Of a stretch of 64,000 nt of DNA, positions 1 through 7,716 are shown one piece after another. The first letter of the stretch is position 1; every line of letters begins with the position of its first letter. Below the pieces are notes generated by a model. The model was given only the letters and a program-made list of their open reading frames with translations. It made no database searches and was not told the DNA's origin. A program made the position numbers and the translations under genes. Location: positions 1-64,000 of the forward strand of contig QUDE01000004.1 of assembly GCA_003477405.1 (NCBI GenBank). Reading direction: 5' to 3'. The stretch is from Ruminococcaceae bacterium AM07-15. Lineage in GTDB: Bacteria > Bacillota > Clostridia > Oscillospirales > Butyricicoccaceae.

Positions 1-81
1 TCCTATTCGCTCTTCTTTTTTCTATTTGTCACACATCATTGTAACACCTACAGTTTGGCTGGATACCTTGCCCAGTTTCTC

Positions 82-110
82 TTGATTTTCCCTGGGGCAT
101 GGTATAAAAT
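82..110 (+). promoter_or_regulatory. Sigma-A-like promoter upstream of first SLH gene
   Basis: TTGATT (82-87) and TAAAAT (105-110) are separated by 17 bp. A start near 117 would give a leader of about 325 nt before the first gene. Nothing before position 82 could be assigned. Confidence 0.5.
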
Positions 111-307
111 GATTGTCGGAAACGCATATAAGCGGCAGGGCATAGCGGGTTGCCGCCCGCTACACCCCTGTGATGAGTGTCTGCACCACTCAGCACAACA
201 GTCCAAATGACTGCACCGTAGCCTTATTATACCCATGTGCCTGCCCTTTTGCAAGGGCGGAAGCAATCGGGGCAATAGGGCCTATTGTGTTACGCTCTGT
301 ATTGTGA

Positions 308-340
308 GCGGTGTTGAGGGAATCGCTCAACACCGCTTTT
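308..340 (+). terminator. Hairpin with short T tract in the leader
   Basis: Perfect 11-bp arms GCGGTGTTGAG (308-318) and CTCAACACCGC (326-336) enclose a 7-nt loop and are followed by TTTT. It lies between the upstream promoter and the SLH gene, so it could end an upstream transcript or act as an attenuator. Confidence 0.5.
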
Positions 341-346
341 GCGCTT

Positions 347-411
347 CCGGCAGACCCCAGCGACCCGGCGCGGGGCGTGAAAACGCCCCGTGTCCGGGCA
401 ACCTCTGTCGG
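347..411 (+). other. Structured 5' leader of unknown class
   Basis: An outer stem CCGGCAGA (347-354) / TCTGTCGG (404-411) has one G-U pair. It encloses CCCGG/CCGGG and a perfect inner hairpin CGGGGCGT-GAAA-ACGCCCCG (371-390) with a GNRA-type loop. The element ends about 30 nt before the start codon. It does not match a riboswitch class I recognise. The rest of 111-442 holds several small hairpins and no gene. Confidence 0.35.
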
Positions 412-442
412 AGACAAATTCAAATGAGAGGAGATACCCCTT

Positions 443-1711
443 ATGAAACGATGCAAACGAACCCTTGCGCTTCTGCTATGCGCTGTTCTCTGCCTCACCG
501 CCCTGCCTGTCAGCGCCTCTGCCGCCGAGGATTGGCCTGACAACTGGGCGTCTTACACCGAATGCTTCATCACCGGCTCCAAAGACTCCGCCGAGAGCAC
601 CGGAAAGTTCCCCTCCGGAAGCGACGACGACCGTACCACCTGGTCTCTGTCCAACGGTGTGCTCGTCATCGACGGCACTGGAGACGCCTGGAACACTTAT
701 GATGACCTGTTCGAAGGCAACACCCATGTAGAAACTGTCATTGTAAAAGACAATGTCAGCATGGTAGCATCCGGCATGTTCCTGAACATGCCCAATCTGA
801 AGAATGTCATCGTCATGAGCAACCAAACCGCCGTAAACCAGATTGTCCGTGAGTGCCCCAACATGAACAACTTCATTCTGGGCGCCAACCTGGACAATGA
901 ACCTGTAAAATGCCTTCCCGAAGACATCGACCGTGTGAAAGTCACCCTGGGTGGTCTGACCGGCATGGCAGGTGGCGGCACCTCCGTTGCCCGTCCCGTG
1001 CCTATCGCCAACAGCATCGTAATCTCCAGCGACTACGGCAATGTTGCCACTCTGACCAACGAAGCCGCCGCCCTGGTTGCCAAGATGAACCTGCCCGCTT
1101 CCGCTCTGGCTCTGCTCCCTGCGGAGCTGACCGGCGGCGCTGCCGTTGAGACCCCTGTCACCAGCGAGCCTGCGGTCAGCACCTGGGCTCAGGAATATAT
1201 CGACACAGCCGAGACCAGCGGCTTCATCCCCGCCGAGACCCTGGGCAATGACTACACCGAGAGCATCACCCGTGCCGAGTTTGCCGCCCTGGCTGTCCAG
1301 ACCTATGAGACCATCAGCGGCAATGAAATCAGCTACACTGCCAGCAACTTCGCTGATTGCACGAACAACGAAGATGTGAGCAAGGCTTACGCCCTGGGCA
1401 TCCTGGCAGGCTACAACAGCGCCGAGAGCACCAGCGATGTTCGTGTAGGCCCCGATAACCTGATTACCCGTGAGCAGGCCGCAACCATGCTGGCTCGCCT
1501 GTCTGAAAAGCTGGGCAAGCCCATGACCGCCGCTGACAGCCTGCCCTTCACGGACAACATCGCCGACTGGGCTTACGAGAATGTCGCCAAGGTCTACGAC
1601 GCTGGCGTCATGGCTGGCACCAGCGACACCACTTTCTCGGCCAAGTCCAACTACACCATTGAGCAGTCCATCGCCACCATGGTCCGCATGGCGGAGTATG
1701 TCAACCAGTGA
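443..1711 (+). CDS. Secreted SLH-domain surface protein with BspA-like region
   Basis: A 422-residue exported surface protein. It has a Lys/Arg N-terminus, a hydrophobic core and an SASAAED-type cleavage region near residue 28. Residues of about 75-150 resemble LRR_5/BspA-like repeats (GMFLNMPNLKNVIVM). The C-terminal half, from about residue 244, holds SLH-like repeats with ITRAEFAALAVQTYE and ITREQAATMLARL motifs, expected to bind cell-wall polymers. The ATG follows AGAGGAGATACC. The next gene starts 17 bp after the stop and encodes a paralogue of the same architecture, so the two are probably co-transcribed. The ligand or function of the N-terminal half is unknown. Confidence 0.85.
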   Translation: MKRCKRTLALLLCAVLCLTALPVSASAAEDWPDNWASYTECFITGSKDSAESTGKFPSGSDDDRTTWSLSNGVLVIDGTGDAWNTYDDLFEGNTHVETVIVKDNVSMVASGMFLNMPNLKNVIVMSNQTAVNQIVRECPNMNNFILGANLDNEPVKCLPEDIDRVKVTLGGLTGMAGGGTSVARPVPIANSIVISSDYGNVATLTNEAAALVAKMNLPASALALLPAELTGGAAVETPVTSEPAVSTWAQEYIDTAETSGFIPAETLGNDYTESITRAEFAALAVQTYETISGNEISYTASNFADCTNNEDVSKAYALGILAGYNSAESTSDVRVGPDNLITREQAATMLARLSEKLGKPMTAADSLPFTDNIADWAYENVAKVYDAGVMAGTSDTTFSAKSNYTIEQSIATMVRMAEYVNQ

Positions 1712-1728
1712 AAAGGAGGAATTTGTCT

Positions 1729-2985
1729 ATGAAACTCAAAAAGCACCTCGCAGCAATCCTTGCTGCCACTCTTTCCCTCTCCATGATAGCCACCAGCGCC
1801 AGCGCAGGCATCACCATCGCCGTAAGCGAAAAGACCGAAATTGAGTTCACCAGCGGCTCCCCCGGCTCTCCAGAGAGCACAGGCATCTTCGGTTCCAACG
1901 GTAAAGTGGAGGACAAGTCCACCCTGCCCACCTGGGAACTGTCCGACGGCGTCCTGATTATCCGCGGCTCCGGCGGGGTCTACTTCCCCCGCACAACATC
2001 GCCCTTCCTGGACAACGACTATATCGAGACTGTCATCATTGAAGATGGCATCACCTACCTGTCGGGCAGACTGTTCCACGGCAACGACAACCTGGAGAAC
2101 CTGATTTCTCTGGGCAGCTATGCACCCAACAACTCCGCCTACGAATGCCCGAATCTGAAAAATATCGTCATCGGCGCCAATCTGTCCCAGAAAGGTGCAT
2201 ATCTCTACAACCAGCTGGACATCAGCCTGAAGACCAGCGGCGAGGCATACAAGACCAACCCCGTTATCGTCTTCAGAACCAATCTGTCCAGCGTCAACGC
2301 CATCCCCATGGACTACGACCTGGCAGTCAACCAGGCCGCCGATATGATTGCCGCTATGGACCTGCCGGAGCGCGTATGGGATATCCTGCCCAATGAGCTG
2401 CGCAACGGCGGAAATCAGAACCCCACCGAGACCACGGTCAACGCCAAGGTCAGCACCTGGGCGCAGGATACCGTCAACCAGGCCGCTCAGCAGGGCTTCA
2501 TTCCTGCCGGTACCCTGGGCAATGACTACACCCAGAACATCACCCGGGCCCAGTTCTCCGCCATCGCCGTGCAGGTCTACGAGCAGATTACAGGCGATGT
2601 TATCGCCTATGCCTCTACGGACTTCAAGGACAGCAAGGGCGATACTGCCGTCGCCAAGGCATACACACTGGGCATCCTGACCGGTTATAACTATGGCGAC
2701 AGCCAGGCAGAAATCAGCGTCGGACCCAACGACCCCATCACCCGGGAGCAGGCCGCCGTCATGTTGGCACGCCTGGGCGAACGGCTGGGCTTAAACATAA
2801 CCAGCAATATCATCAACATGCCCTTCACCGATGAGATTGCAAGCTGGGCAGGTGGCAGCGTCCAGGGTCTCTATAATCATGGTATCATGACCGGCATCAG
2901 CGCCAACACTTTCGGCGCAAAGAACCCCTACACGATTGAACAAAGTCTCGTGACCATGATCCGCCTGGCGGACAAGGTAAGCTGA
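1729..2985 (+). CDS. Second secreted SLH-domain surface protein (tandem paralogue)
   Basis: About 418 residues, with a signal peptide (MKLKKHLAAILAATLSLSMI) ending near SASAG. Domain order matches the upstream gene: a variable N-terminal BspA-like part, then SLH repeats with GNDYTQNITRAQFSAIAVQ and ITREQAAVMLARLGE. The ATG at 1729 is preferred over an upstream in-frame GTG because AAAAGGAGGA lies directly before it at 1711-1720. Upstream spacing is 17 bp and a strong terminator follows, so the pair forms a bicistron. It arose by duplication: the C-terminal halves are much more alike than the N-terminal halves. Confidence 0.85.
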   Translation: MKLKKHLAAILAATLSLSMIATSASAGITIAVSEKTEIEFTSGSPGSPESTGIFGSNGKVEDKSTLPTWELSDGVLIIRGSGGVYFPRTTSPFLDNDYIETVIIEDGITYLSGRLFHGNDNLENLISLGSYAPNNSAYECPNLKNIVIGANLSQKGAYLYNQLDISLKTSGEAYKTNPVIVFRTNLSSVNAIPMDYDLAVNQAADMIAAMDLPERVWDILPNELRNGGNQNPTETTVNAKVSTWAQDTVNQAAQQGFIPAGTLGNDYTQNITRAQFSAIAVQVYEQITGDVIAYASTDFKDSKGDTAVAKAYTLGILTGYNYGDSQAEISVGPNDPITREQAAVMLARLGERLGLNITSNIINMPFTDEIASWAGGSVQGLYNHGIMTGISANTFGAKNPYTIEQSLVTMIRLADKVS

Positions 2986-3000
2986 CTGAACACAACGACG

Positions 3001-3036
3001 CCCCCCGTGGAATCACTTCCACGGGGGGAGATATTT
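3001..3036 (+). terminator. Strong rho-independent terminator
   Basis: Perfect 12-bp stem CCCCCCGTGGAA / TTCCACGGGGGG with a TCAC loop, followed by a T-rich tract. It ends the two-gene SLH operon. I see no gene between 3040 and 3200. Confidence 0.9.
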
Positions 3037-3200
3037 TTGTTGTAAATGGAGAAAAATGGGAGTGCGGTTACTGGACGCTTCCAAAGGATGTGATCGTCCA
3101 TGTTTTTATTTTTGTCAATCCTGTATTTTCCCTTGACTGGGGCGATCCTTCGGTGTTTACAAAAAGTTCACAAAAAAAGCTCATATAGAAGTTTTTCAGC

Positions 3201-3228
3201 TTGACAAGGTTCGGCAGAATGGTACACT
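3201..3228 (+). promoter_or_regulatory. Promoter upstream of recombinase leader
   Basis: TTGACA (3201-3206) and TACACT (3223-3228) have a 16-bp spacer. The transcript would run into a terminator hairpin about 25 nt later, before reaching the recombinase gene. Confidence 0.55.
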
Positions 3229-3256
3229 ATAAATACCCCCGTTGAAAGAAAAGAAC

Positions 3257-3311
3257 AAGCGCTTCTTTCCAACATCCGAGGAAAAGGATGAATGGAAAGA
3301 AGCGCTTTTTT
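3257..3311 (+). terminator. Terminator/attenuator in recombinase leader
   Basis: Perfect 15-bp arms (3257-3271 and 3293-3307, AAGCGCTTCTTTCCA and its complement) enclose a loop with an extra CATCC/GGATG pairing. A TTTTTT run follows. It either defines a small RNA of about 75 nt from the upstream promoter or conditionally stops transcription into the recombinase. Confidence 0.75.
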
Positions 3312-3378
3312 GCTTTTTGGGGTAAAAAAAAGCCCGGCATCCACAAACGGCCCCGGTGTTCTGCATGATGGCCCGCAG

Positions 3379-3403
3379 GCAAGATACACTAAGGGTATCT
3401 TGC
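3379..3403 (+). repeat. Inverted repeat abutting the recombinase ribosome binding site
   Basis: GCAAGATAC (3379-3387), a 7-bp spacer and GTATCTTGC (3395-3403) form a perfect dyad. It ends exactly where the AAAGGAGGA ribosome binding site begins. It could be an operator, a recombinase core site or an RNA hairpin limiting translation. Confidence 0.6.
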
Positions 3404-3416
3404 AAAGGAGGACAAT

Positions 3417-4262
3417 ATGGAAAAACGAATCATCACAACAAAACAAATTGTTTCCTTCGGGCAGTTTCTGCGGCAGGAGGAACGGAGTGCCGCCACAGTG
3501 GAAAAGTATCTCCGGGAGGTGGGGCTGCTTGCTGCGTTTTTGAAGGGAAGAGAAGTGGACAAGACCGGCGTGGCCCAGTGGAAGGAATCGCTGCTGGCCC
3601 AGCATTATAATCCTGCCACCATCAACGGAAAGCTCTCGGCCATCGACCGGTTCCTGGTTTTCATGGGTTGGGAGGACTGCCGGGTGAAGCATCTGCGGCT
3701 TCAGCGCCGCCTGTTCCGGGAAAGCGATCGGGAACTGACCAAAGAAGAATATGAGCGTCTGATCGTAACGGCGAACAAAGAGGGAAAGGAGCGTTTGTGC
3801 CTGCTGATGGAAACCATCTGCGCCACCGGCATCCGGGTCAGCGAAGTGCGCTATATCACCGCAGAGGCCGCCGAAGAGGGTAAGGCGGAGATCTCCCTGA
3901 AGGGAAAAATCCGCACCATCCTCATCCCGGGGAAACTGCGCCGGAAGCTTTTGAAATACGCCAGGAAAAACAAAATCGCCTCCGGTGAACTGTTTCTCAC
4001 CAGAAGCGGTCATTCGCTGTCCCGTAAGCAGATCTGGGCCGAAATGAAGGCGATCTGTCAAAAGGCTGGTGTGGAGCCGGGAAAGGTCTTTCCCCACAAC
4101 CTACGCCATTTGTTCGCCCGCATCTTTTATCAGGTCTGCCGGGATGTGGCGCGCCTGGCCGATGTTCTGGGCCACAGCAGCATCGAAACCACCCGCATCT
4201 ATCTTATTTCCACCGGCGTGGAGCATGCCAGAACTCTGGAGCAGATGCGATTGGTATTATAG
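3417..4262 (+). CDS. Stand-alone tyrosine recombinase (putative DNA invertase)
   Basis: A 281-residue phage-integrase/XerC-D-type site-specific recombinase. The N-terminal SAM-like core-binding domain covers roughly residues 8-90 and the catalytic domain 105-280. Catalytic residues are visible: R140 (TGIR), K164 (LKGK), H227-x-x-R230 (HNLRH), H253 (LGHSS) and Y262 (TRIYL). The length fits small stand-alone recombinases rather than prophage integrases, and no other phage gene is next to it. AAAGGAGGA sits 4 nt before the ATG. The last base of the TAG stop is the first base of an inverted repeat whose mate lies upstream of the next SLH gene. By analogy with known phase-variation recombinases I infer that it inverts that segment. 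Expression may be limited by the leader hairpins. Confidence 0.92.
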   Translation: MEKRIITTKQIVSFGQFLRQEERSAATVEKYLREVGLLAAFLKGREVDKTGVAQWKESLLAQHYNPATINGKLSAIDRFLVFMGWEDCRVKHLRLQRRLFRESDRELTKEEYERLIVTANKEGKERLCLLMETICATGIRVSEVRYITAEAAEEGKAEISLKGKIRTILIPGKLRRKLLKYARKNKIASGELFLTRSGHSLSRKQIWAEMKAICQKAGVEPGKVFPHNLRHLFARIFYQVCRDVARLADVLGHSSIETTRIYLISTGVEHARTLEQMRLVL

Positions 4263-4281
4263 GACAGAATCCTCATTCTGT
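4262..4281 (+). repeat. Inverton left inverted repeat
   Basis: Contains ACAGAAT-CCTC-ATTCTGT: perfect 7-bp arms around an asymmetric 4-bp centre, the form of a tyrosine-recombinase core site. It starts on the last base of the recombinase stop codon. Confidence 0.85.
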
Positions 4282-4326
4282 TTTATGTCAGGCCAGTTTG
4301 TTGCTACATATCCAGCCGTTGACATC

Positions 4327-4355
4327 ATCTTATCACTCTGTATGCAAAAAAACAA
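4327..4355 (-). promoter_or_regulatory. Leftward promoter inside the invertible segment
   Basis: On the minus strand TTGTTT (4355-4350) and TAAGAT (4332-4327) are separated by exactly 17 bp. As written it fires toward the 3' end of the recombinase. A weaker plus-strand pair, TTGACA (4319-4324) and TATGCA (4341-4346), exists but lies upstream of both terminators. Confidence 0.5.
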
Positions 4356-4397
4356 GTATTCCTGCAATGCAGAGTTGATTTAGGGTATAGGAATCAA

Positions 4398-4431
4398 GAC
4401 CGCCAGTGCATCCTGGCTGCCGGTCTGTTTT
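4398..4431 (+). terminator. First terminator inside the invertible segment
   Basis: GACCG..CCAG pairs imperfectly with CTGG..CGGTC, followed by TGTTTTTT. It blocks rightward read-through in the present orientation. Confidence 0.6.
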
Positions 4432-4457
4432 TTCGCGCTGTTTTTTACTTTGACAGA

Positions 4458-4486
4458 ACGCTCCTCAATCGAGGGGCGTTTTTTCC
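4458..4486 (+). terminator. Second terminator inside the invertible segment
   Basis: AACGCTCCTC-AATC-GAGGGGCGTT is a 10-bp stem with one G-U pair, followed by a T tract. It is the second barrier between any upstream promoter and the SLH surface gene. Confidence 0.75.
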
Positions 4487-4557
4487 TTTTTACCGAAAAA
4501 TTTCTGAAATCTCCTTCATCAGTGAAAAATTGCAGGATCATCCAGCAAAAAGGCATG

Positions 4558-4577
4558 ACAAAATGAGGATTCTGTCC
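4558..4577 (-). repeat. Inverton right inverted repeat
   Basis: Reverse complement of 4262-4281 with one mismatch, in the inner arm (ATTTTGT instead of ATTCTGT). It retains the GAGG/CCTC centre, so the two sites are in opposite orientation and would invert rather than excise the DNA between them. Confidence 0.85.
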
Positions 4578-4654
4578 GGAAAGGAGGGGATGCATCGCAA
4601 GGTTTTATCAAAACACCATCGGGAATGAAACATACAAGGAGTGAAGAAAGAGTT

Positions 4655-7507
4655 ATGAAAAAAAGACTTCTGTCCGCAGCGCTGTGTCTTTGCATGATGC
4701 TGACACTGCTGCCAACTGCGGCGCTGGCCGAAGGAAGTACGGAGCAAATGAGCTTTAATACCGCCATCCTCCATGATACATCCGGCACCTATCCGGACGA
4801 CGAATTGTACGATGCCGGCAGCTATCAGCTGACCATGAGTATGGAAACCGGCGGTTATTCCATCAGTGCCCACAATCTGAAACAGCATCAGAATGGCGAA
4901 AGCGGCATGGGTTATTGGGCCGGAATGGCAGTCATCGCCCCGGCCAAGGCCACCCAGATGAAGGTAGCCGTCTCCAGCGAATCCACCCCCTCTCTGGAGG
5001 GCGTTCAGGCCACCGCTTTGGAAGAGCGTGTGTCTGTGGACGAAGAGGGGACAGCATACGATGGCGTGGCCCTGTATGCCGATACCGCCAATGTGACTAC
5101 CCTTTACTGCAAAGTGCAGTGGCTGGATGGGGAAGGCCATGTGGTCACAGACACAAACCAGACCGGAACCGATGAGGTCTATTCCCTGACGGTGGACTTC
5201 TCCGGCGTCACCCATTACCAGGAGCCGGCCGTGGCCCAGGTAAACGGCAAAACCTATCCCACCATTCAGGCTGCGTTGGATGCAGCGGGTGAGAACGATG
5301 TTGTTATATTGCTGAGCGGATATCAGTTCAGTCCTTTTGAGGATGAATTGCCTCTGAAAATCACCAAAGATGTGACCATTAAGGGAAATGGCGATGCCAC
5401 AAAGCTGCAGGGCAATGCGGAAGCTGGCTTTTTCGTACTGGACGCAAACCTGACGCTGGACAATGTGACAGCGCGGATCAACCAAAGCGGGTTTGGAAGA
5501 GGAACCGGCATCATTTTCAACGAGCAGGCAGAAGGTGATGTCACTCTGACCATCCAGAACAAGTCCAATCTGATATTCAGCGGCCTGACCTGCATCGATG
5601 ACCGCTCCAGCGGCCATACCAAGGTGGTAGTGGATGATTCCATCATTCAGGCCAATCCCGATGTGATCGTGGAAGGAGATCCTTCCGATGTGGAAGGAAG
5701 CTCCACACTGTTCAATGGCGATGAATTTGTGGTTCAGAACGGTTCCCAGATCGATGCCGATTGGTGCCACACCGCCATCCAGGCCAACCGAACGACCATC
5801 GATGCTTCCACCGTGAACTTTGACAACAACTTTGCCGCCGCCATCAAAACAAAGGGAGAGGATGCGTCGGTCACCATCTCCGGCGGTAGCAAGGTCACTG
5901 TGAGCAATAGCGGCAGCGTCCTGCCCTTTACCAACAGCTACACAGAGGAGCAGACCAATGCAGTGGTAGAGCTGGGACAGGATACCAACAGCTCTGTTGC
6001 CAAAATGACGGTAGAGGCCGGATCTTCTCTTCAGCTGACCAATAATAAGGATAAAAACGGCGCTGATGCCAATTTCGTATACTTGAACGGCAATGCCACT
6101 CTGGACAATGCAGGGCCTTATGTGGCCGTGAAAACAGCGCCTCCCACAACAGAAGGACTGTACCGCATTCTCTACACGGTGAATGGCAATGTCTATTGGA
6201 CCGATCTTGTCACCGCTGCGGAAGGCGTGCTCACCTATAAAGAGCCTGCGGCCCCCAGTATTTCCGGTTATACTTTTGGCGGCTGGGATTATGGCAGTGT
6301 GGATGTGACTGGATCAGATGAAGAGACCGGGAAGGTCAGCTTCACACCGGGAGAAGCAAAGGAGTATACTTTCTCTGCAAAGCTGACATCCAACGGCAGT
6401 TCCTCTTCGGGGGGCAGCACCTCTTCTTCCACCACCGAAACCACCACCAACCCGGATGGCTCCACCACCACTACGGTGACCCGGCCTGACGGCTCCAAAA
6501 CCGAAACCACCAAGCATCCCGATGGCTCTACTCAGGTAGTGAAGACCGGGAAAGACGGAACAGTGACCACCACGACCACCGACAGCGCCGGAAATAAGAC
6601 CGAAACCGTGGAAAACACCGATGGCTCCACCAAAACCACCGTGGCCAAGGCGGACGGTTCCGGTTCTGCCACTACGGTCAGTGCCTCCGGCCAGATGGAA
6701 ACCCAGGTGACGCTCTCCTGGTCTGTGGTAGATAGCGCCGCGGAGAGCGGCACAGCCGTGGTTCTGCCCATGCCTTCTGTGCCGGTCACCACCCAGCGGG
6801 AATCCGCCCCCACTGTAACGGTGACCCTGCCGTCTGGAAGCAGCGCCGAGGTGGAAATCCCTGTGGAAAATGTGACCGCCGGTACGGTGGCCGTCATCGT
6901 CCGTGAAGATGGCACCGAGGAAGTCATCAAAACCACAGTGCAGACCGAAAACGGCATTGCAGTGACATTGCACAGCGGCGATACCATCAAAGTGGTGGAC
7001 AATGCCGCCGCCTTTGAAGATGTGAGCAGCAGCTTCTGGGGGGCCGATGCCATTGCCTTTGCCACCAGCCGGGAGCTCTTCAACGGCACTGGTGAGACCA
7101 CTTTCTCCCCCAACGGAGACATGAGCCGTGCCATGATCGTCACTGTCCTGGCCCGCCTGGAAGGTGTGGACACCAGCACCGGTGCGACCTGGGACGAGGT
7201 AGGCTGCAAGTGGGCTGTGGAAAAGGGAATTTCCGACGGCGCCAACATGAGCGGTAGTCTGACACGGGAGCAGCTGGCTACCATGCTGTACCGCTATGTG
7301 GGAGAGCCTGCTGTCAGCGGTTCCGACCTGAGCGCTTACAGCGATGCCGCTTTCATCAGCGATTATGCCCGGCAGGCCATGGCCTGGGCTGTCAGTGAAG
7401 GCATTATCTCCGGCAATACACCCACCACGCTGAACCCCAATGGGAAGACAACCCGCGCGGAAGTAGCCACCATGCTGATGCGCTTTTGTGAGAATATCGC
7501 CAAGTAA
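4655..7507 (+). CDS. Large SLH surface protein with beta-helix-like domain, probably phase-variable
   Basis: About 950 residues. A signal peptide (KKRLLSAALCLCMMLTLLP) ends near ALAEG. Residues of about 190-480 resemble a right-handed beta-helix (TYPTIQAALDAAGENDVVIL, then many short strand-turn repeats). About 500-550 resembles an InlB/flg-type repeat (SGYTFGGWDY). About 590-672 is Thr-rich with repeated PDGST/DGSK units. SLH repeats occupy about 786-945. The ATG at 4655 has AAGGAG 13 nt upstream and starts the canonical signal peptide. An in-frame ATG at 4625 overlaps the stop of a 12-codon reading frame (4590-4628) and could add ten residues. The gene lies next to the candidate inverton, and a surface protein is a typical switched target. 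Confidence 0.88.
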   Translation: MKKRLLSAALCLCMMLTLLPTAALAEGSTEQMSFNTAILHDTSGTYPDDELYDAGSYQLTMSMETGGYSISAHNLKQHQNGESGMGYWAGMAVIAPAKATQMKVAVSSESTPSLEGVQATALEERVSVDEEGTAYDGVALYADTANVTTLYCKVQWLDGEGHVVTDTNQTGTDEVYSLTVDFSGVTHYQEPAVAQVNGKTYPTIQAALDAAGENDVVILLSGYQFSPFEDELPLKITKDVTIKGNGDATKLQGNAEAGFFVLDANLTLDNVTARINQSGFGRGTGIIFNEQAEGDVTLTIQNKSNLIFSGLTCIDDRSSGHTKVVVDDSIIQANPDVIVEGDPSDVEGSSTLFNGDEFVVQNGSQIDADWCHTAIQANRTTIDASTVNFDNNFAAAIKTKGEDASVTISGGSKVTVSNSGSVLPFTNSYTEEQTNAVVELGQDTNSSVAKMTVEAGSSLQLTNNKDKNGADANFVYLNGNATLDNAGPYVAVKTAPPTTEGLYRILYTVNGNVYWTDLVTAAEGVLTYKEPAAPSISGYTFGGWDYGSVDVTGSDEETGKVSFTPGEAKEYTFSAKLTSNGSSSSGGSTSSSTTETTTNPDGSTTTTVTRPDGSKTETTKHPDGSTQVVKTGKDGTVTTTTTDSAGNKTETVENTDGSTKTTVAKADGSGSATTVSASGQMETQVTLSWSVVDSAAESGTAVVLPMPSVPVTTQRESAPTVTVTLPSGSSAEVEIPVENVTAGTVAVIVREDGTEEVIKTTVQTENGIAVTLHSGDTIKVVDNAAAFEDVSSSFWGADAIAFATSRELFNGTGETTFSPNGDMSRAMIVTVLARLEGVDTSTGATWDEVGCKWAVEKGISDGANMSGSLTREQLATMLYRYVGEPAVSGSDLSAYSDAAFISDYARQAMAWAVSEGIISGNTPTTLNPNGKTTRAEVATMLMRFCENIAK

Positions 7508-7516
7508 ATAAAGAAA

Positions 7517-7552
7517 AAACTCCCTGAAATCCATGGATTTCAGGGAGTTTTC
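7517..7552 (+). terminator. Perfect palindromic terminator
   Basis: A perfect 36-bp palindrome centred on CCATGG (arms AAAACTCCCTGAAATCC), followed by TCTTTT. It ends the surface-protein transcript. Confidence 0.9.
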
Positions 7553-7649
7553 TTTTGTCGCTGATCCGCGGCCAGACAGGATACCGGTGGCTTTTTTTGT
7601 GAAACGCATGTTGCAGATGAAGAAATAGAAATGATGTATGGCGGAATGC

Positions 7650-7678
7650 TTTTCAATGAATAGAGGGAATGGTATAAT
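7650..7678 (+). promoter_or_regulatory. Promoter of amidohydrolase pair
   Basis: TTTTCA (7650-7655), 17 bp, then a consensus TATAAT (7673-7678), 38 bp before the start codon of the first amidohydrolase. Confidence 0.7.
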
Positions 7679-7716
7679 GAAAAAAGCATTTTGCTATTTT
7701 GGAAAGGGGTGCCGTC

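Larger units (their letters stand above)
4262..4577. promoter_or_regulatory. Candidate invertible promoter segment (inverton)
   Basis: A 276-bp segment is bounded by 20-bp inverted repeats matching at 19 of 20 positions. It lies between a tyrosine recombinase and a large SLH surface gene and contains no credible gene. In the orientation read here, a promoter-like sequence points left and two terminators point right, toward the surface gene, so that gene should be OFF. Inversion about the centre would move the promoter to about 4484-4512, roughly 140 bp before the surface gene's start, and turn the terminators away. Because the repeat includes the last base of the recombinase stop codon, inversion leaves that gene intact. 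No inversion is shown by this single sequence. Confidence 0.75.

Noticed and set aside
3257..3311. Second invertible segment upstream of the recombinase
   Set aside because: The arms are only 21 bp apart with a T run after the second, the structure of a terminator. No promoter fits in between.
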